From positions 1 to 5,361 of the forward strand of contig CAZLLV010000489.1 in the NCBI GenBank assembly GCA_964560325.1: DNA of 5,361 bases, in the 5' to 3' direction. Shown piece after piece: positions 1 to 5,361 of this stretch. The notes under the pieces are model-generated. The model saw only the letters and a list, made by a program, of their open reading frames with translations, ran no database searches and was not told the origin of the DNA. The translations under genes were made by a program, and so were the position numbers. This stretch comes from CAZLLV01 sp964560325 (GTDB lineage Bacteria; Acidobacteriota; Thermoanaerobaculia; Multivoradales; DATKCC01). Position 1 is the stretch's first letter. The number at the start of each line of letters is the position of its first letter.

Positions 1-395
1 CCGCCCGCGAAGGTCCTGCCGATTAGCGGTTCGACGCCGACTGTCTCGAAAAACGAGGAGGTTACCCGGTAACCTACCACCCGCTCCGGCTCCTCCCCCA
101 CCATGACGTTCGAGTCCCAGGACTGGAAAGCCGCCATGCTCTGGAACGAGCTGTTCTGCTTCCGCCAGTCGACGAAGTTGGGATAGGAGACGGAGATCTG
201 GAGGTCGTCCTGGACCTCGTTGAGGAGCACCAGCCGATCGCTCCGGGGGAACGGCAGGGGCTCTAGGAGCACGCCATCGATGATGCTGAACACAGCGGTC
301 GCGGCTCCCAGCCCCAGCGCCAGGGTCACCACCACGGTGGCGAGGAAGCCGGGGCGTCTGAACAGCGAGCGGATCGACAGGGCCAGCGGATTCAT
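1..395 (-). CDS. MacB/FtsX-like ABC permease, ADOP type, N-terminal part (3' partial)
   Basis: An open frame starts at the ATG 393-395 and runs off the window after 131 complete codons. The protein begins with a short basic segment (MNPLALSIRSLFRRPGF), then one hydrophobic helix at about 18-40, then VLLEPLPFP (42-50). After this comes the start of a periplasmic MacB-type domain: LVLLNE, SYPNFVDWRKQNSSFQSMAAF (70-90), VTSSFFETVGVEPLIGRTF (111-129). This layout matches the MacB_PCD domain of acidobacterial duplicated orphan permeases (ADOPs), usually about 800 residues with a second permease half, which would lie outside the window. ADOPs lack a linked ATPase gene and their substrates are mostly unknown. 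Here the gene is 112 bases after the peptide exporter on the same strand, so it could help with export or self-protection. That link is inference, and it could instead be an unrelated flanking gene. Confidence 0.9.
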   Translation of the reverse strand, partial: MNPLALSIRSLFRRPGFLATVVVTLALGLGAATAVFSIIDGVLLEPLPFPRSDRLVLLNEVQDDLQISVSYPNFVDWRKQNSSFQSMAAFQSWDSNVMVGEEPERVVGYRVTSSFFETVGVEPLIGRTFAG

Positions 396-507
396 AGGGC
401 TCCTCCAGTCGCGAACCGTTTCGATACCCGCTCCGGACACCCGGGGCGTCCCCGAGGATGCCCGGCGTCGGGCGATATGTGCTTGCGTGAACTCATTACA
501 CCACAGA
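396..507 (-). other. Intergenic gap with two GC-rich hairpins
   Basis: These 112 bases separate the exporter stop (TAG at 508-510) from the permease start. The minus strand can form two adjacent hairpins. One has 5 bp arms GCCCG/CGGGC with a 4-base loop (460-473). The other has 7 bp arms including one G-U pair and a 3-base loop (440-456). Neither is followed by a T run, so a classical intrinsic terminator is not supported. They may be an attenuating structure or chance in GC-rich DNA. No convincing -35/-10 promoter was found, so read-through from the exporter into the permease gene is plausible. Confidence 0.35.
401..406 (-). promoter_or_regulatory. Ribosome binding site of the ADOP-like permease
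   Basis: GGAGGA on the minus strand lies five bases before the ATG at 393-395. It is a near-perfect Shine-Dalgarno sequence and supports that ATG as the start of the permease gene. Confidence 0.85.
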
Positions 508-2181
508 CTACGAGACCTCGCCCGCGAGAGATTCGGCCGCTTCCTCCGATGGCGCCCCCGCGGCGTCCTCGATTTCGCCATACACCATTTTCACGAGCCG
601 GTCGCCGGTGTCGTAGTACCGGTCGTCGTGGCTGATCACGATCACCGTCTTACCGCGTCGCTTCAGCTCCGGGAGGATCTCCAGGTAGAAGACGTCGCGG
701 AAGGTCGGGTCCTGATCGGCCGCCCACTCGTCGAAGACGTAGATCGGGCGGTCTTCCATATAGGCGGTGAGGAGCGCCAGACGCTTGCGCTGGCCCTGGG
801 AAAGGTCGACGGTGGAGAACCTGCCGTCCTCGACCGCGACCTTGTCGTCGATCTGGAGCTCCGCCAGGTACCGGCGGGCCCGCTCGTCCAGGTCGGGCGA
901 TTCCAGGCCGAGCAGGCTCTCGAACAGGAAGTTGTCCGAGAAGACCATGGTGAAGTGCTGGCGGTACGACTCCCGGTTCTCGTCGGTCACCGGCAGGCCG
1001 TCGATCAGGATCTCGCCGGCGTGTGGGTGGTAGAGGCCGACGATCACCTTCGCCAAGGTGGTCTTGCCCGACCCGTTGCCGCCCGTCAGGAAGACGATCT
1101 CGCCGGGCTCGAACGCCAGGTCGATCGGCCCGATCCCGAACCGCTCGTCCTCGTTCGCCGGCTGATACTCGTAGGTCACGCCTCGCAGCTCCAGGCGACT
1201 CCAGGCGCCCACGGGCTCGGGCTCCCGGTCGATCGGCTCGGCGCCGTAGCGCTCCAGGTCGAGCCCCATCTCCTCGACCCGCCGCAACGCCACCTCGGCC
1301 TGTGACAGGCCGGGGAGGGCGTTCATCATCACCTGGAGCGGCGTCATCAGGTAGAGCAGGACCAGCGTGTAGCCGCGCAGAGTCTCCGCTTCGGGGTTTC
1401 GGAAGAACGGCAGCAGCGGCAGGCCGAAGATCACCAGGCCGATGGTCACGAAGACCAGGAGCTGGCCCCAGCTCGAGGCGACGGTGTAGATGGTCTGGCC
1501 GCGAATCTGGTGCCGCCGGAAGGCGGTAGCGGTCTTCTCCAGGGCTTCGTCGACGAAGGCGCGCCGGCGCCGGTGGTGGAGCTTCAGCTCCTTGCTACCC
1601 TCGGTCAGGGCGCGGAAGTGGTCGAACAGGCGGTCTCGGACCTGGCGGGCCTTGCGGAAGGCCAGCATCGCCCGCGCCGCCGGGAGCTGATAGCTGACGA
1701 TGCCGATGACGATGAAGACGATCACTACGAGCAGCACCTGCCAGTTCAGCCAACCGAGATAGGCGAGGCCGCCGATCAAGATCGCCAGGTTGATGCACAG
1801 GATCGGCACCACAGTGACCAGAGAGGTGATGTTCGGGATGTCGCCGGTCAGGGTCGCCATCAGCTTGGGGGCGCCCAGCTCCTCGATGCGGGCCAGCGGC
1901 ACCGCCAGAATCTTGCGGCTGATCTGCATCCGCAGGTCGAAGATGGTGCCCTGCCCCAGGTAGGTGACGGTCAGCTCGGACACCACCCGCGCCAGGGGCA
2001 CGAGGAAGCAGAGGCCGACGAAGCCCCACAGGACGCCTCGGCTCGGGTAGGCCGTGTCGGCCAGCGCCGTGTTGATCAGCGCCAGCAGACCGGTGCTGCT
2101 CGCGCCGGAGACGATCCCCGCGACCACCGCGAGGACGAGGGTTGCCTTGGAGTAGCTCAACAGGAAACGAAAGATCTTCAC
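508..2181 (-). CDS. Cyclic peptide/siderophore ABC exporter, fused TMD-NBD (SyrD/PvdE/YojI family)
   Basis: This 557-residue half-transporter should dimerise in the inner membrane and export the NRPS product using ATP. Six hydrophobic segments lie at about 12-36, 50-72, 119-143, 146-167, 236-257 and 267-290. The nucleotide-binding domain follows: Walker A GGNGSGKTT (367-375), signature LSQGQRKRL (460-468), Walker B IYVFDEW (480-486, catalytic Glu485) and the switch His518 in VISHDDRYY. The Q-loop position reads VFSDNFLF, without the usual Gln. This, the LSQGQ signature and the FDEWAADQDP segment are typical of the cyclic-peptide transporter family (TIGR01194-like), and length is normal for it. 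The start is a GTG at 2179-2181 that overlaps the NRPS stop. It has AAGGCGG six bases upstream, and the first in-frame ATG would lose two membrane helices. A longer open frame upstream, to 2991, merely shadows the thioesterase. The C-terminus is an acidic, Ala-rich tail. Cargo is inferred from context only. Confidence 0.95.
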   Translation of the reverse strand: MKIFRFLLSYSKATLVLAVVAGIVSGASSTGLLALINTALADTAYPSRGVLWGFVGLCFLVPLARVVSELTVTYLGQGTIFDLRMQISRKILAVPLARIEELGAPKLMATLTGDIPNITSLVTVVPILCINLAILIGGLAYLGWLNWQVLLVVIVFIVIGIVSYQLPAARAMLAFRKARQVRDRLFDHFRALTEGSKELKLHHRRRRAFVDEALEKTATAFRRHQIRGQTIYTVASSWGQLLVFVTIGLVIFGLPLLPFFRNPEAETLRGYTLVLLYLMTPLQVMMNALPGLSQAEVALRRVEEMGLDLERYGAEPIDREPEPVGAWSRLELRGVTYEYQPANEDERFGIGPIDLAFEPGEIVFLTGGNGSGKTTLAKVIVGLYHPHAGEILIDGLPVTDENRESYRQHFTMVFSDNFLFESLLGLESPDLDERARRYLAELQIDDKVAVEDGRFSTVDLSQGQRKRLALLTAYMEDRPIYVFDEWAADQDPTFRDVFYLEILPELKRRGKTVIVISHDDRYYDTGDRLVKMVYGEIEDAAGAPSEEAAESLAGEVS

Positions 2182-5100
2182 GATCGACCGCCTTGCATGG
2201 TCTGTGTTGGGATGGTTGCGAGAACTAGGTTCAGCTCGTGGGCGAGCTGGCCGACGTAGGGGCGGCTGAACAGCTCCAGGTGCGAGCCGGGCACGGTGAC
2301 GACCTGGACGGGCCGTGCGTGGTGGCGGCCCCATCCCATGGCCGGGTCCTCCGCCACGATGCGGGCGACCTCGGGAGGCCGGTCGGGATCCTGCTCCTCG
2401 CAGCGGAAGAGAACGGTGTTGCCGTGGAATACGCCTTCTGGCTCGTACGCGCGCCCGATCGCCACCCGGTCGACGTAGGCGCGGAAGTCGGCCAGGGCCT
2501 CCTTCAGGCCGAGCTCCCGGGGCACCAAACGGCGCCGCTTGGCCGCGTCGAGCACCGCCCGGTGCCGCTCCTCCGGCGGCATGGAAAGCAGGTCGTCCGG
2601 ATCGAGATCGAGGCTGCCGCCGGTGGAGCTCTCCAGGAGCGAAACCAGGTCCTCCATGTCGTCGAGATCGGGCATGGGCCCGGCTTCCGGGCGCAGGTCG
2701 GGCATCGGGGCGAGGGTGTCGAAGAGGACGAGGAGCGCGACTTCGGCCCCTCGCGCCTCCAGCCGGCACGCCATCTCGAAGGCGACGGCTCCGCCGAACG
2801 ACCAGCCGCCCAGCACGTAGGGCTCTCCGAGACCGCCGGCGAGGAGCGCCTCCACATAGTGATCCGCCACCTCTTCGAGCGACCCGTATTCGCGGTGGCG
2901 CGCCTCCAGGCCGTAGAGGGGACGCTCCGGGCCGAGGCCGCCCAGGAGGGCACCGAACCGGTTCACCGACCCCCCCACCGGATGGACGCAAACCAGGGGG
3001 AGAAGGTCGCCCCGGGGCCGGATCGCCACCAGGGGCGATCCGTAGTAGCTGGTCTCTCCGATCAGGAGCCGGGCCAGGTCCTCGATGGTGCCGGCCCGGA
3101 AGAAGATCGAAAGCGGCAGCCGGTGGCCGAACTCCTCCTGGATCCGGGCCACCAGCCGCAGGGCCAGGAGCGAGCTGCCTCCCAGGTCGAAGAAGTCATC
3201 GGTCACGCCGACGGTGTCGGACTCCAGCACGTCGGCCCAGAGCCGGCGGAGCCGGGTCTCGAGGACGTTCCGGGGCGGCACCGGCCGCCGGACCTCCCCC
3301 TCCCGCTCCGCCAGCAGGCGGCGAAGGGCGTCCGCGTCCGGGGCGCCGTCGGCGCCGCGCGGAATGGCGTCGACCCGCAGCAAGCCTGCCGGCACCCAGG
3401 GCGCCGGCAGGTGGCGCCGCAGAAGCGCACGCAAGGCCTCCGGGTGGGGCTCCTCGGGCGCCCCCGGCGCCGGCTCCACGAAAGCGGTGAGGCGAAGCGC
3501 GGCCCCGGCTTCCCTGCCGGACGGGTCCGGCAGGTCCGACGGCCCGGGCCCCGCCGGCCGATCGGCCAGGACCACCGCCCCGGCCACCGCCGGATGTCTC
3601 TCCAGGAGCCATTCGATCTCCCGGGGATCGGCCTCGCCGACGCCGGGCAGCCCGACCGTCCGGAGGTCGTCCGGGAGCGGCGGCGCGGCGCTGGAGGCCA
3701 GCTCCCCCACCGTTCGCCCGTCGCCCTCGCAGAGGGCCGCCAGCAGGCCGTCGAGAGCCTCCAGCATCGCCTCGAAGGCCGATACGGCGATCCGGCGCCG
3801 ATTCCGGATCAGGGTCAGCGACAGCCGGCGGCCCGGCCGCACCATGAGGGTCAAGGGGTAGCCGGTGCGAGCCGAAGAGCGAACCTCGCCCAGCCGGAGA
3901 TCCGGGCTGTCGTCGAAGGCGGACCGGTCGACCGGGTAGTTCTCGTAGACCAGGAGCGCCTCGAAAAGGTGCACGCTCGCAGGCACCGGGCTGCGCTCCA
4001 GGATCCGCGGCAGCGAGGCGTGCTCGTGCTCGTGGTAGTCCGCCTGCTCCTCCTGGAGCTCCGCCAGCCAGGCGTCGACCCTGCGCTCCCGCTGCAGCCG
4101 GACCCGGACCGGGAGGATGTTCATGAACAGGCCGACCATCGACTGGACACCGTCCAGGGTCGCCGGGCGGCCGGAGAAGATGCTGCCGAAGACCACGTCG
4201 TCCCGCCCACTCCAGGCCGCCAGGAGGAGCGCCCACGCTGCTTTCACCACGGTCGCAGGGGTGACCCGCGCGCGACGGGCGGCACGCTCCAGGGCGGCGG
4301 TCCGCTCCTCGGAGAGCCGGCGCCCCAGGCGCTCGGGGCCGGAGCGCTCGGGGCCCGGGCCGTCCTCCACCGCCCGCGGCGCCACGAACCGGAGCCGGGA
4401 GATCCCCTCGATCCCCCGGAGGCGGTTCTCCCAGAAGCGGTCCTCGCGCTCCCGGGCCTGTTGATCACGCCCTTCGAGCCAGGCGATGAAGTCGCCGTAC
4501 GGGGGCGCCGGAGACAGGCCGGCCTGCGACCCCGCCCGCGCCGCGCCGTACAGGGCGGCAACCTCCCGCAGGACGATCGGGCGGCACCAGCCATCCATCA
4601 GGAGGTGGTGGTTGCTCCACACCACCCAGGCGGCCTCCGCCCCGCCGGTCGCCACCGTCACTCGGACCAGGGGCCCCCGGTCGAGCCGAAAGCCGCGGCG
4701 CCGGTCGTCGGCCAGGAGCGCGTCCAGCGCCCGGCCCCGGTCGCTCGGCGTGAGAGCGCCCAGGTCGACCTCCCTCACCGGGGGCTCCGCCGCACGGCCC
4801 GACCGGACCGCCTGGAGCGGCCGCCGCAGCCCGCGCCAGTGGAACGTCGAACGGAGCGCCGGGTGGCGCCGGGCCACGGCCCGCCAGGCGTGGCGAAACG
4901 CCGCCACGTCGAGGCCGCCGGCGACCTCCGCCGCGGTCTGCTCGAAACCGACGGAGCTCGCCGGCCGAGCCAGGGAGCGGGCGAGCATCGCCTCCTGGAC
5001 CGGCGAGAGTGGGTACAGATCCTCCAGCTCTCCTCCCGGGCCCGGACTCTCGGCGACCAGCGCGTCCAGCTCCTCCGGGCCGACGCCCGCAAGGGGCAGC

Positions 5101-5361
5101 TCCGCCGGCAACGGCGCGGCGATCTGTGGGTCGGCGCAGGCTTCGAGAACCTCTGCCAGGGTCCCCGGCAGAGCGGCCTCCAGATCGGCCAGCTCATCCC
5201 CGGACACGCCGACCAGCACGACGTGGAGCACCGCCTGCGCGCCGTCCGATGCCCGGTCGAGCTGGGCGGTCGCCCGGGGCCCGGGGGTGTCCGGACTCCA
5301 GGACGGGCTCCCACTCCGGGGCTCCACGACGATCGACGCAAACGGCCCCCCCATGGCCCCG
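2178..5361 (-). CDS. Non-ribosomal peptide synthetase, C-terminal part: (E tail)-C-degenerate A remnant-PCP-TE (5' partial)
   Basis: This is the terminal part of an NRPS that adds the last step to a peptide and releases it in the cytoplasm. Residues are numbered from the ATG at 5354. Residues 1-108 resemble the end of an epimerization domain. A condensation domain spans about 110-548, with LSPVQEAML at 116-124 and HHLLMDG at 249-255. Residues about 563-683 resemble only the C-terminal subdomain of an adenylation domain. A carrier protein spans about 693-766 (LGGSSL, phosphopantetheine Ser728). A thioesterase spans about 775-1045 (GWSFG Ser852, Asp879, His1025). The frame stays open from the ATG to the window edge and the first residues already lie inside a domain, so the true start is almost certainly upstream. 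The stop at 2178-2180 overlaps the exporter start by 4 bases. The missing A core is unusual and appears real rather than a frameshift, since one frame runs through. The substrate and product cannot be read from this window. Confidence 0.96.
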   Translation of the reverse strand, partial: GAMGGPFASIVVEPRSGSPSWSPDTPGPRATAQLDRASDGAQAVLHVVLVGVSGDELADLEAALPGTLAEVLEACADPQIAAPLPAELPLAGVGPEELDALVAESPGPGGELEDLYPLSPVQEAMLARSLARPASSVGFEQTAAEVAGGLDVAAFRHAWRAVARRHPALRSTFHWRGLRRPLQAVRSGRAAEPPVREVDLGALTPSDRGRALDALLADDRRRGFRLDRGPLVRVTVATGGAEAAWVVWSNHHLLMDGWCRPIVLREVAALYGAARAGSQAGLSPAPPYGDFIAWLEGRDQQAREREDRFWENRLRGIEGISRLRFVAPRAVEDGPGPERSGPERLGRRLSEERTAALERAARRARVTPATVVKAAWALLLAAWSGRDDVVFGSIFSGRPATLDGVQSMVGLFMNILPVRVRLQRERRVDAWLAELQEEQADYHEHEHASLPRILERSPVPASVHLFEALLVYENYPVDRSAFDDSPDLRLGEVRSSARTGYPLTLMVRPGRRLSLTLIRNRRRIAVSAFEAMLEALDGLLAALCEGDGRTVGELASSAAPPLPDDLRTVGLPGVGEADPREIEWLLERHPAVAGAVVLADRPAGPGPSDLPDPSGREAGAALRLTAFVEPAPGAPEEPHPEALRALLRRHLPAPWVPAGLLRVDAIPRGADGAPDADALRRLLAEREGEVRRPVPPRNVLETRLRRLWADVLESDTVGVTDDFFDLGGSSLLALRLVARIQEEFGHRLPLSIFFRAGTIEDLARLLIGETSYYGSPLVAIRPRGDLLPLVCVHPVGGSVNRFGALLGGLGPERPLYGLEARHREYGSLEEVADHYVEALLAGGLGEPYVLGGWSFGGAVAFEMACRLEARGAEVALLVLFDTLAPMPDLRPEAGPMPDLDDMEDLVSLLESSTGGSLDLDPDDLLSMPPEERHRAVLDAAKRRRLVPRELGLKEALADFRAYVDRVAIGRAYEPEGVFHGNTVLFRCEEQDPDRPPEVARIVAEDPAMGWGRHHARPVQVVTVPGSHLELFSRPYVGQLAHELNLVLATIPTQTMQGGRS
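2188..2194 (-). promoter_or_regulatory. Ribosome binding site of the exporter, inside the NRPS 3' end
   Basis: On the minus strand AAGGCGG lies six bases before the GTG start of the exporter, within the last codons of the NRPS. Together with the GTGA stop/start overlap (2178-2181) it fixes the exporter start. It also points to translational coupling of exporter to synthetase. Confidence 0.7.
2220..3032 (-). other. Type I thioesterase domain (chain release)
   Basis: Residues 775-1045 form an alpha/beta hydrolase thioesterase that releases the peptide by hydrolysis or cyclisation. LPLVCVHPVGGS (785-796) is the first strand and oxyanion-loop region. GGWSFGGAVAFEMA (849-862) holds the nucleophile Ser852. 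LLVLFDTLAP (874-883) holds the acid Asp879, and VPGSHLELF (1021-1029) holds His1025. Residues about 885-970 form the lid region. Fusion to the PCP in cis identifies it as type I rather than a separate editing type II enzyme. The neighbouring cyclic-peptide exporter favours macrocyclisation, but that is inference. Confidence 0.93.
3057..3278 (-). other. Peptidyl carrier protein (thiolation) domain
   Basis: Residues 693-766 form a carrier domain. They contain LETRLRRLWADVLESDTVG (698-716), then DDFFDLGGSSLLALRLVARI (719-738), with Ser728 as the expected 4'-phosphopantetheine attachment site. The final helix includes IEDLARLL (757-764). Length and motifs are normal. The domain sits directly after the degenerate A remnant and before the thioesterase, so any aminoacyl group must come from another enzyme. 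Confidence 0.94.
3306..3668 (-). other. Degenerate adenylation C-terminal subdomain; A core absent
   Basis: Residues 563-683 align by eye with the small C-terminal subdomain of NRPS adenylation domains. REIEWLLERHPAVAGAVVLA (578-597) matches the segment after motif A8, RLTAFVEPAPGA (621-632) matches the middle strand, and LPAPWVP (649-655) matches A9 (LPxYMIP). A10, normally NGKxDR with the catalytic lysine, is replaced by DGAPDAD (669-675). Motifs A1 to A7, including the ATP-binding and specificity residues, are absent, and the C-to-PCP gap is about 145 residues. It cannot activate an amino acid. It may serve as a linker between C and PCP. Confidence 0.85.
3711..5027 (-). other. Condensation domain, D-L type by motif
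   Basis: Residues 110-548 carry the condensation motifs in order. These are C1 EDLYPLSPVQEAML (111-124), C2 RHPALRSTF (163-171), C3 HHLLMDGW (249-256, catalytic second His and Asp present), C4-like YGDFIAWL (286-293), C5 VVFGSIFSGRP (387-397), C6 MVGLFMNILPVRV (406-418), and a final YPLTLMVRPG (499-508). The C1 and C3 context (HHLLMDGW followed by PIVLREV) resembles domains that accept a D-configured donor. This fits the epimerization-like tail just before it. The domain looks catalytically competent. Confidence 0.9.
4326..4355 (-). repeat. Two-copy 15-base in-frame tandem repeat in the NRPS gene
   Basis: Two adjacent 15-base units share their first 12 bases (GGCCCCGAGCGC) and encode GPERS then GPERL (residues 334-343). 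They lie between the N- and C-terminal lobes of the condensation domain, where a linker length change is likely tolerated. A small slippage duplication explains it best. Confidence 0.7.
5031..5361 (-). other. C-terminal tail of an epimerization-like domain (partial)
   Basis: Residues 1-108 of the visible NRPS precede the condensation domain. They show a strand-rich stretch (AVLHVVLVGV, 41-50), then a helix (ELADLEAALPGTLAEVLEAC, 54-73), then PLPAELPLAGVGPEELDALV (81-100). This order matches the last part of NRPS epimerization domains, which end with a TPSDFPLA-like motif just before the next condensation domain. The E catalytic motifs would lie outside the window, so activity cannot be judged. 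The Trp-Tyr-Ser strand often seen here is not conserved. A C-terminal lobe of another condensation-family domain is the alternative. Confidence 0.6.

Noticed and set aside
440..456. Intrinsic terminator after the exporter
   Set aside because: The hairpin is GC-rich but no T run follows it on the minus strand.
220..1305. Long plus-strand open frame
   Set aside because: It is antisense to the exporter NBD and the permease start, has no recognisable domain, and both minus-strand genes are well supported.
1510..2259. Plus-strand open frame of 249 codons rich in Asp, Gln and His
   Set aside because: It is the complement of the exporter membrane region. Its odd composition mirrors hydrophobic codons on the other strand and no motif is present.
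2182..2991. A 270-residue N-terminal extension of the exporter from an ATG at 2991
   Set aside because: It lies wholly over the thioesterase in another frame, has Arg/Pro/Gly-rich composition typical of antisense or out-of-frame GC-rich DNA, and family length fits the GTG at 2181.
2315..3490. Plus-strand open frame of 391 codons
   Set aside because: It is very Arg/Pro/Gly/Ala-rich, antisense to the NRPS A remnant, PCP and TE, and shows no domain or convincing ribosome site.
3306..3711. Frameshift or stop codon explaining the lost A domain
   Set aside because: One uninterrupted frame runs from C through PCP to TE, and the DNA between them is too short to hide the missing core in another frame.
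3196..4236. Minus-strand open frame of 346 codons within the NRPS gene
   Set aside because: It is an out-of-frame shadow of the condensation domain and A remnant, dominated by Gly, Ala, Arg and Pro.
5352..5354. ATG taken as the true start of the NRPS gene
   Set aside because: The frame remains open to the window edge, the first residues already resemble the inside of an E-like domain, and too little upstream sequence is visible to see a ribosome binding site.

Overview
This GC-rich window carries the end of a non-ribosomal peptide synthetase (NRPS) locus. All genes run on the minus strand, so transcription goes from high to low coordinates. In transcription order there are three genes. First is the 3' part of an NRPS gene (5361 to 2178), which enters from outside the window. 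Second is a complete SyrD/PvdE-type cyclic-peptide ABC exporter (2181 to 508). Third is the first 131 codons of a MacB/FtsX-like permease of the ADOP type (395 to 1), cut by the window edge. No RNA gene, CRISPR array, insertion sequence or origin was seen.

The NRPS piece reads: tail of an epimerization-like domain, D-L type condensation domain (C), a short degenerate remnant of an adenylation (A) C-terminal subdomain, peptidyl carrier protein (PCP), type I thioesterase (TE). The main point of interest is the terminal module. Only about 120 residues related to the A-domain C-terminal subdomain lie between C and PCP, where about 500 are usual. The whole substrate-binding core is absent and the A10 lysine motif is replaced. 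The C, PCP and TE catalytic motifs are all intact. The module should therefore be unable to activate its own amino acid. It is either loaded in trans, as in the terminal module of syringomycin synthetase SyrE, or used without loading.

The exporter overlaps the NRPS stop codon by 4 bases (GTGA) and has its own Shine-Dalgarno-like site, so the two are probably translationally coupled. A peptide released, and possibly cyclised, by the TE would be the natural cargo. After a 112-base gap, which holds two small GC-rich hairpins, comes the permease gene with a strong ribosome binding site.

ADOP permeases are best known from Acidobacteriota, and NRPS-rich acidobacterial genomes exist. That phylum is a reasonable guess for the host, but Myxococcota, Gemmatimonadota or other high-GC Gram-negative lineages cannot be excluded from this sequence alone.
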